From Patiria pectinifera (Eukaryota > Echinodermata > Asteroidea > Valvatida > Asterinidae): 64,000 nt of DNA. A program made the position numbers and the translations under genes. Shown piece after piece: positions 58,241 to 64,000 of the stretch (position 1 is its first letter; each line of letters opens with the position of its first letter). The DNA lies in the NCBI GenBank assembly GCA_029964075.1, contig CM057148.1, positions 29,071,916-29,135,915 on the forward strand, in the 5' to 3' direction. The notes beneath the pieces were generated by a model. The model was not told the origin of the DNA. It did not search any database and worked only from the letters and a program-made list of their open reading frames with translations.

Positions 58241-59280
58241 GCGCCAATTATAATTGTCTTGGGCCCAGAGCCAAGTGCCGCGCGCGCAAAAACCGTATAG
58301 CCCAAACGTATGTACACATAAGCATATGTATGCCCTGTGTGTGACCTCTTGCATTCCAACGAACTCCACTACTGTACGACTCTGGCCAGTTTGAATATCC
58401 GTTAAAACAACAGTCACAACTGAAGCAGCTTTGGGAAGAGACATATTGGCCCAAAATGAACAAGTTTTGTGCACCTTTCAACAATATTGTCAAGATTTGG
58501 TTCTGCGATGGAGCACTGTACACACTGGAGATGTTCCCATCCCTGATCTTAACTTCAAGTCAAGATGCGACATCAAGATGTATAGGACAAGCACAAGTCA
58601 AGATTTCGATTGAACTGTAATCAAGATGATCTGATTTTGCAATGTCTGAACATGGTAAGTTTCAAACGCAAATGTTTCCCAGTTAGGGATTTGCAATTTC
58701 TTTGAAGGTCAATAGTTTGGAAATTGTATCTTTATTATATCTATATTACGTTCCCTATCAGTCATGTCAGTTGTAACATTAAAATTCCATGGAAAATACC
58801 TTAACTTCATTGTAGAAAGTTATTAGACTAGACATGTTGGATGCTATTATCATTTCTTATTTTAAAAACAAAGTTACACTAACGGTGCCCTTTATTTGAA
58901 GAAGTAGAAAATTCAAATTTATCAGCAGTCATGCATGTTCTGCCCGCTTTCCATCATCACCATGTCCTATCTTTATTTAGGCCTAGGAAAAATGAGGTCA
59001 TATTTTAAAGCATATCTCAACATGAAACGAGTTTCCCACACGTACTCTGTTGATTAAAGATTTAGAATATTAAATTTATTATGAATTTAACTGCACCGCA
59101 ACATACATGTATTCCGCATCCGGCCTTACTCAAACGATCGGAATGTCTCTTTTATTTTGATACAGATATTTTGATACAGATACGTTTTCAATTTAGTTTT
59201 GAAAGTGTTCAGAGTTTGGGAATCATACATGTACGACGATACATTATGCCACTTTTCTTTTGTTGTGTACTCTATGTCAT
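58241..59280. other. Unassigned interior segment
   Basis: No array words, no coding family recognised. Short frames at 58431-58613 and 59081-59290 have no motif support. Confidence 0.35.
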
Positions 59281-59386
59281 GTTTTGTTAATACCAGTATT
59301 TACTATAATAATTGGTTTGTTATGGTCTTTCCAAAGCGCTTAGAAACACAGCATATGAAGCGCTAAATAAATGTTAATTATTTTTT
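59200..59386 (+). mobile_element. CR1/L2-type LINE or SINE 3' tail
   Basis: AAAGCGCTTAGAAACACAGC then ATATGAAGCGCTAAATAAAT and a TTAATTATT tail match the general form of 3' tails of CR1/L2-clade LINEs and SINEs that borrow them (…AAGCGCTATATAAAT…). Only the tail is recognised; the 5' limit is a guess. Confidence 0.45.
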
Positions 59387-59500
59387 GGTACCGTAATTTT
59401 CGGAATATAAGCCGCGGCTTATACGTTGAATTTGCCCATGAAAATGTTTACTGCGGCTTATACACAGGGCGGCTTATACGCCGAGCCGTGAAGAATAAAA
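59387..59500 (+). repeat. CCGCGGCTTATA repeat fragment
   Basis: ACCGTAATTTTCGGAATATA, AGCCGCGGCTTATAC, TGCGGCTTATACACAGGG and CGGCTTATACGCCG follow one another. Similar 'ccgtattttccggaatataagccg' starts are widespread in animal dispersed repeats. The other end is not seen. Confidence 0.5.
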
Positions 59501-60394
59501 ATGATATTCAAATGTATATTTAATGTACTGGTATAAGGAAAGATCTGTTGCTGAAATGAATCATCAATAAAGAAAGTCATAAACAAACCGAAAGCACGTC
59601 CAACGAAAAGGTAAAAAGTACGGCTAGCGAAAGCTGTCTCTTTGACATCGACATCGACAACCGGCAGTACATGATCCTAGTGCAGTGTTGCATGCATGCT
59701 GCATGCCTTTCCCATGGACCACATCATTTGTTGTAATAAAGGGGTGTACTTTCTTGGGAACAATAATTACCAATATTTCTGCTGTTTAAGAAAGAAAGTA
59801 ATAAGAAAGTTTCGATGCTTTCAATTTTAAATTTTTCATTAATTAATTTCAGTAATATTCGTTTCTTAGAATCGCATGAAATTGCCCATTAGACTTAAAA
59901 TTGGCCTATGCTTCGACTTGTCTTCTTCATAAGAATTATTTTTTATACTTTTTTCGGATTTCTGAAAATTAAACTGCTGCTGCAATTCAAGGAATCTGTT
60001 TTGTTCTACTTATTAACGAGTCACCATTATTTTAAAAATGTGTTGGTATTCAAGAAAATTGACAATGTTGTTCATTTTCCCCCCTTTTCCAGCTCTCTGC
60101 TTTGGTCAGTTGAGGGAGACGAATACACTACCTAAGCCCTACTTTACGTGGCACCATGCACCATCAGGATCAACATCGACCGCCTGATGTCTTCTATACC
60201 TGCACAAATATTCACAAAAGAGATTAGAGATTATGTCTGTGTTGGTTGCGATTCAGTGTTTGATTCAAAGGCTGAGACCGACGTCTATTTTTTTTTATTT
60301 CATGTCCAAATTAAGTTGAATTGTGGTAATGAAATCTGATGTCAAAATTGATCGGCCCATCAACATTCAACATTTGAAGCGTCTAATTCACATT

Positions 60395-60780
60395 ATTTAA
60401 CCCCCCCACCCACCTATTGATTTTCGGAGGACTAAGTGTCTGGAAAAAATAACCGGTCAACATTTCAGCACGCCTCCCTCAAAAAATTCTGGATCCACCG
60501 TGCTAGCCCCCCCAAAATATTGGTTCTAGAACCGCGCATGGGGGGCTCATGCCATCTTTTCATTGGGGAGCGCCAATAAAATCCTAAAATCATTCACACA
60601 ATATTAACTAATGCACCCTTGTCACGGCTATTTCTTCTTTAGGGGGAGACCGTTCGCAAGTACATCACAATCCTTCTTTTTGCTAATGCAATTTTTTTTT
60701 TTACGGAATTTATTTTGGGGGGCTAGACACAATTTTTGGGGGGCTACAATCCCCCCTAGCCGCCCGTAGAACCGCGCCTG
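60395..60780 (-). mobile_element. G/C-run element, second copy (inverted, rearranged)
   Basis: Contains the pieces of 42834-43170: TTTCAGCACGCCTCCCT, CCAAAATATTGGTTCTAGAA, TTGGGGAGCGCCAATAAAAT, TATTTCTTCTTTAGGGGG and TTTTGGGGGGCTAGAC. Order and orientation differ from the first copy, so one of the two is rearranged. Confidence 0.6.
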
Positions 60781-60830
60781 CTGTCACACTGACGCCACTA
60801 TTTTAACTATTAACTAACGTTAGAAAACTT

Positions 60831-61009
60831 AACACTGTTATTTCGGTTGTGTACTATACGAACCTAGCCAACCAGTTTGTAAAAAAAATGAACAAGTTGT
60901 GTAATATGTTTACACTGTTGTGTAAACAACAGTTTACACAACACAACAGGTTGCTAGGTTCATATAGTACACAACCGTTTGATTTTTACACAACCGAAAT
61001 AACAGTGTT
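60831..61009. mobile_element. 179-bp palindromic element
   Basis: AACACTGTTATTTCGGTTGT at the left is the complement of the right end (ACAACCGAAATAACAGTGTT). Further in, GTACTATACGAACCTAGC pairs with GCTAGGTTCATATAGTAC. The centre holds TGTTGTGTAAACAACA-type words. No coding. Confidence 0.75.
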
Positions 61010-61054
61010 CAATGTCTACAAAAATTACATTTGCAACCATGTATACTGACATAA

Positions 61055-61826
61055 CTTCAACCATGAAATCCGAACATTAAAATGACGTTATTACGACGGT
61101 CAGATAGACGTCAATTTTGACCTCACACAGACGTTATAATGTGGTCATTTTTCGACGTCTAAATAACTTCAACCGCGACGTCCTGTCGACGTCCATTTTA
61201 CCAGTCAAATCACGGTCAGACTGACGTCATAATTTGACTATATACGGACGTTAGATTTCGGTCAGGTTTTCGACGTCTAAATAACTTACACTTTCAACCA
61301 TATTCTGACCTAAATTCAACCAACAATCTGACGTCCTGTCGACGTCCATGTAACCAGTTAATCATGGTCAGACTGACGTCATAATTTGACTATATACGGA
61401 CGTTAGATTTCGGTCAGGTTTTCGACGTCTAAATAACTTACACTTTCAACCATATTCTGACCTAAATTCAACCAACAATCTGACGTCCTGTCGACGTCCA
61501 TGTAACCAGTTAATCATGGTCAGACTGACGTTATAATTTGACTATATACAGACGTTAGATTTCGGTCAGAATTCCCAGTTAATCATGGTCAGACTGACGT
61601 CAAAATCTGACTATATACAGACGTTAGATTTCGGTCAGGATTGGCAGTTAATCATGGTCAGACTGACGTCATAATTTTTTCCACATACCGACGTTAGAAT
61701 TTGGTCAGGTTTTCAACGTCTAAAAAACTTACATTTTCAACCACGACGGCAACCAAAAAACAACGTCGGAGTTGGTCGGAATCTGACGTCAGATAGACGT
61801 TAAACCGACCAAAAATGCCTGCTGGG
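61055..61826 (+). repeat. ~155-bp tandem array, right arm of the CCCAGCAGGCA element
   Basis: Units carry GACGTCCTGTCGACGTCCAT, AATCATGGTCAGACTGACGT, TATATACGGACGTTAGATTT, CGACGTCTAAATAACTTACA and AACCATATTCTGACCTAAAT. GTCCTGTCGAC words lie at about 61180, 61333 and 61495, then units shorten to ~70 bp near 61570-61670. Confidence 0.85.
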
Positions 61827-61960
61827 ATAGGCCCTAGCTAGAATCCAAAGTTTTTCCTGTGGCCCTTAAGCGGGCCCCGGACCCCACGCCGTAAGGGCTT
61901 CGCGCTCCGCGCTCGCAGGAGTCCCCGCCGACCCCAGCGCCACCCTTTAATTTTCAAAGT
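61827..61960 (-). repeat. GC-rich dispersed repeat end, split copy
   Basis: Complement of 44926-45010: CCCTTAAGCGGGCCCCGGAC, CCCACGCCGTAAGGGCTTCG, CGCTCCGCGCTCGC. Its other half lies at 56740-56764, on the far side of the 5-kb element. Confidence 0.8.
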
Positions 61961-61989
61961 TGGAGAACACTGGATATGTGAGCAGATTT

Positions 61990-62340
61990 GCTGATTAATT
62001 AGGCGAGACCCCGCCTCTTGACCTCCTAGATTTTGACCAATCAGTAGGCGCTTTCTATATCGGGTCTTCGGTCATTCACCGTTGCGCGTCATAGACAATG
62101 AATTAAAAAGCCCTGCGTCACCACTCTGTTACCATGTTACGCGATAACGCGCCCTGGCTGTTGTTGCATTACAAAACACTGCATTCGAATTGACCAATCA
62201 AACGTTTAGTCCTGATTTGGGAATGAAATGACGTCACGATTTAGTAAAGTCGACTCCGATTGGCTGAGGCGCGTGATCGCATAAATCTGCATGCTTTGAT
62301 ATATCAGACGTCAGACAGGAGTCTGGGCTCCGTGGATAAC
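61990..62340 (+). promoter_or_regulatory. Promoter-like CCAAT/CRE cluster
   Basis: Contains GACCAATCAGTAGGCG (CCAAT at 62037-62041), GACCAATCAAACG (62194-62198) and CCGATTGGCTGAGGCG (inverted CCAAT, 62259-62263). A TGACGTCA CRE lies at 62229-62236 and an AT-rich CATAAATC word near 62280. Composition is less AT-rich than the neighbours. NF-Y sites spaced this way with a CRE are typical of animal promoters. No open frame or RNA gene follows that I can recognise, so it may be an isolated or decayed promoter. Confidence 0.3.
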
Positions 62341-62489
62341 GGGTGATACTCAGACTAGTTTTATTAGGGAATGCTCGAGAAATCATGCGCTCATGTCATT
62401 TTCTCAAGAAAAAAAAATAACACCTCTATGGTGATTTGAATGTACTTTTAATAAGTAAAAATGACTAAAAATGGCTCTAAGACCCAACT

Positions 62490-62540
62490 GGACCGGTTTC
62501 TGCTCTCATGCTATGATAGCAGAGCTTCATCAGTAGTAAG
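62490..62540 (-). ncRNA. Hammerhead-ribozyme-like motif
   Basis: On the minus strand: CTGATGA (62527-62533), then stem II GCTCT...AGAGC with an inner GCTAT/ATAGC stem, then GAAAC (62496-62500), CG and GTC. This is the order of a hammerhead core with a minimal stem III. Stem I pairing is weak: the first position is A-C, then three pairs. Penelope-like elements are known to carry hammerheads of this type in their terminal repeats, and a Penelope-like RT fragment lies just upstream on the same strand. Likely decayed. Confidence 0.45.
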
Positions 62541-62614
62541 CCAAATTCAGTATTTTATATTCGGCTAAATTAGTCGTGTCAAATGTTAGGGTGCATAGAT
62601 ACACATAAGTGCAT

Positions 62615-62965
62615 CTAATAACATTTTGTGTGAACCTTGTAATGAGTCCAATTCCCGGTTATTGATAAACCTTGATTTGACAAGTACACCTTTAAGATTT
62701 TTGGACTTTTATAGGCAGGAATTAGTTCGCTGGGAAACAGATTGCATACATGTAATTTCAGGTGTTCCAGAATTAAATGCCAGTCTTTCAGCATTACTTT
62801 TGTTAGCTGCTGGGTTTTGATGTGTGGTGTGTAGATTATCTTGAAGACTAGAGGTGGTTCTTTTGGTCGTGTTTCATTCATGATGTATTGCTCACAGGTT
62901 TCAAATTTTATGTCTTTTATGACTGGCAATTTCCTCTTTCTTGTGTGACACAGTGATTTTTCCAT
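62615..62965 (-). pseudogene. Penelope-like element reverse transcriptase fragment
   Basis: A 116-residue frame with EPPLVFKIIYTPHIK, a KDWHLILEHLKL segment, then NLFPSELIPAYKSPKILKVY. The arrangement resembles the C-terminal thumb region of Penelope-like RTs (a 'PLV.TYHP...I..L...W.LL...L..LFP..P..AYRR..NLRD.LV' pattern). The catalytic RT core and a GIY-YIG domain are not present here. The assignment is by remembered pattern and could be wrong. Confidence 0.45.
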
Positions 62966-62989
62966 GTCGCCTGTTAATATTTAACCTTT

Positions 62990-63590
62990 TGTCCAGCCGG
63001 AGAAGGCTCCGATCAGTGTTATGCCCTGTGTTTCTACCGTTGAAACACTCCAATAACGACTGGTGAAAGAGATTAAAACTACGTTCGCGATGATTTCCAT
63101 CGACTTTTCATCGACTTTTCTTCGAAATTATGATTGAAATAAAATGACATTTTGTGAGAAAAATCCTTACTAAAGTGGGACACACTGTAAAAAAAATCGG
63201 AAATTTCGTTGGAAGATTCAAAAATTTTCTTGGCATTTTTACGATGTCGAATCTGACCAGTTGACAGTGGCCTACACTGCTAGCGTGCTATCGGTCGCAT
63301 CGAAATTGGCCCCTGTGCGGCGCGCGGCGGGAACCAGTCGTTGCCCCGTGATTATAGTCGCCGTGACATCGCATTGCGAAGTAGCTATATCGCGAAGCGA
63401 ATTTGTAAAAATAACAGAGGTTTCTTTTGAAAAAAAGCGAATGTAAGTAAGAAATCAAATAAATACAAGAATTTTTTTATGCAAAAGGTTGTTTGAGAGG
63501 TATTTTGTGAAGACAGAAAAGACAACAAAATTTTATTTTTATTTATTAAATCTTTTTTTTTTTTTTTTTTTTTTAACTGCCGATAAAAAT
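62990..63590. other. Unassigned segment with a second hammerhead-like word
   Basis: On the minus strand 62993-63020 reads CTGATCGGAGCCTTCTCC, GGCTGGACAAAAGG. This resembles a decayed CTGATGA-stem-GAAA arrangement but lacks the exact core. The rest has no recognisable gene; a T-run lies at 63551-63573. Confidence 0.3.
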
Positions 63591-63665
63591 ATTAGGGTCG
63601 CAGCCTAAAAATAGGGTCGGTCGGGTAACCGGAAGCAGAACTATTCTTTTTTTTGGCCTTATCAA
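63591..63665 (-). repeat. Repeat end shared with 33.5 kb
   Basis: On the minus strand: TAAGGCCAAAAAAAAGAATA, GTTCTGCTTCCGGTTACCCG, ACCGACCCTATTTTTAGGC. The same order is seen on the plus strand at 33511-33575. Confidence 0.5.
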
Positions 63666-63791
63666 TATAATGACCATGATATTATATTTGCACCTGATAG
63701 AGGAGACATGTATTGCATAAAACCACCTATTTATTTCCTGGTGTCTCCAAGCACATGTTGTACTGAGATCTTTAACAAAAACATAAAAATC

Positions 63792-63818
63792 GGGCGTTTT
63801 TACCCCAGTTTACCCTAT
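63792..63818 (-). repeat. Inverted copy of the 51.08-kb motif-island end
   Basis: GGGCGTTTTTACCCC and AGTTTACCCTAT form an exact 27-bp complement of 51080-51106. The two sites are 12.7 kb apart in opposite orientation. Confidence 0.8.
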
Positions 63819-64000
63819 TGGTACTAGTAGTAGTACCCTAGGCTAATAATATTTGTTGTAAATAATTTCAAACTTTTTATTTCTAAAAGTTACAATTTAC
63901 CTTAGGGTACTAAGATGTACATTGGACGGTTTGTGTATAATGGGGCCTACAGACTTTAATAAGGTAAGGATATGCAAATATGCTAATTACATTTTAGTTA

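Larger units (their letters stand above)
56765..61826. mobile_element. 5-kb element with CCCAGCAGGCA ends and AACGTC arrays
   Basis: Terminal CCCAGCAGGCA (56765) and TGCCTGCTGGG (61816-61826) are exact inverted repeats. Inside each end lies a long array rich in (A)ACGTC words (next two entries). The flanks GAGCATCTA and TAGAATCCAAAG together match the uninterrupted repeat at 44.93-45.06 kb in inverted orientation. Inside is a mosaic: a CR1/L2-like tail, a CCGCGGCTTATA repeat, a G/C-run element and a palindrome. No transposase is recognised. It could also be two related non-autonomous copies trapping other sequence. Confidence 0.65.

Overview
This is repeat-dominated nuclear DNA from an animal, probably a marine invertebrate. 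The basis is AT-rich, low-complexity sequence without bacterial-type gene packing, a DIRS-type retroelement, a Penelope-like reverse transcriptase remnant, a pogo-type MITE, and many unrelated terminal-inverted-repeat elements. The species cannot be named from sequence alone. No host protein-coding exon, tRNA or rRNA could be supported anywhere in the 64 kb. Apart from the DIRS frames, the open frames are short and lie mostly in repeats.

Left part (1-21.6 kb): two arrays of a ~171-bp satellite, each unit carrying the palindrome TGACGTCA (about 0.2-5.8 kb and 15.96-20.5 kb), flank three tandem copies of a ~3.2-kb unit (5.78-15.2 kb). Both families look like non-autonomous elements with a fixed plan: CTAGA, then a 5' hairpin, a subterminal word, a body, and a 3' hairpin built from that same word. 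The word differs between families and the 3' hairpin changes with it. One isolated ~0.5-kb copy (51.2-51.7 kb) shows the element boundaries. A foldback element with a 7-bp target duplication sits in the first 3.2-kb copy. The first ~15 kb carries many more small indels than identical repeats further right, which may be an assembly-quality step.

Middle (21.6-35 kb): AT-rich DNA with a TA-flanked foldback element (23.2-24.6 kb), a TIR element built from GTAATTCTGTCCCC words (31.2-31.9 kb), tandem duplications, minisatellites, and several motif islands. In an island one private word of 9-20 bp recurs at irregular spacing over 0.5-2 kb, sometimes inverted about the centre.

35.5-42.4 kb: a nearly whole DIRS-like retroelement on the minus strand, with gag-like and RT/RNase H frames, a broken tyrosine recombinase region, 145-bp perfect inverted repeats, and an internal complementary region joining the complements of both outer ends. 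It split one unit of a ~600-bp tandem repeat, and the neighbouring unit serves as the empty site.

Right part (42.4-64 kb): more motif islands and DNA transposon relics. These include a 1.17-kb element with a 5-bp target duplication and a second copy 10 kb away, a 185-bp pogo-type MITE inside that second copy, a 5.06-kb element ending in CCCAGCAGGCA that interrupts a repeat whose uninterrupted copy lies at 44.9 kb, a CCAAT/CRE-rich promoter-like segment at 62.0-62.3 kb, and a Penelope-like fragment with a hammerhead-ribozyme-like sequence next to it.
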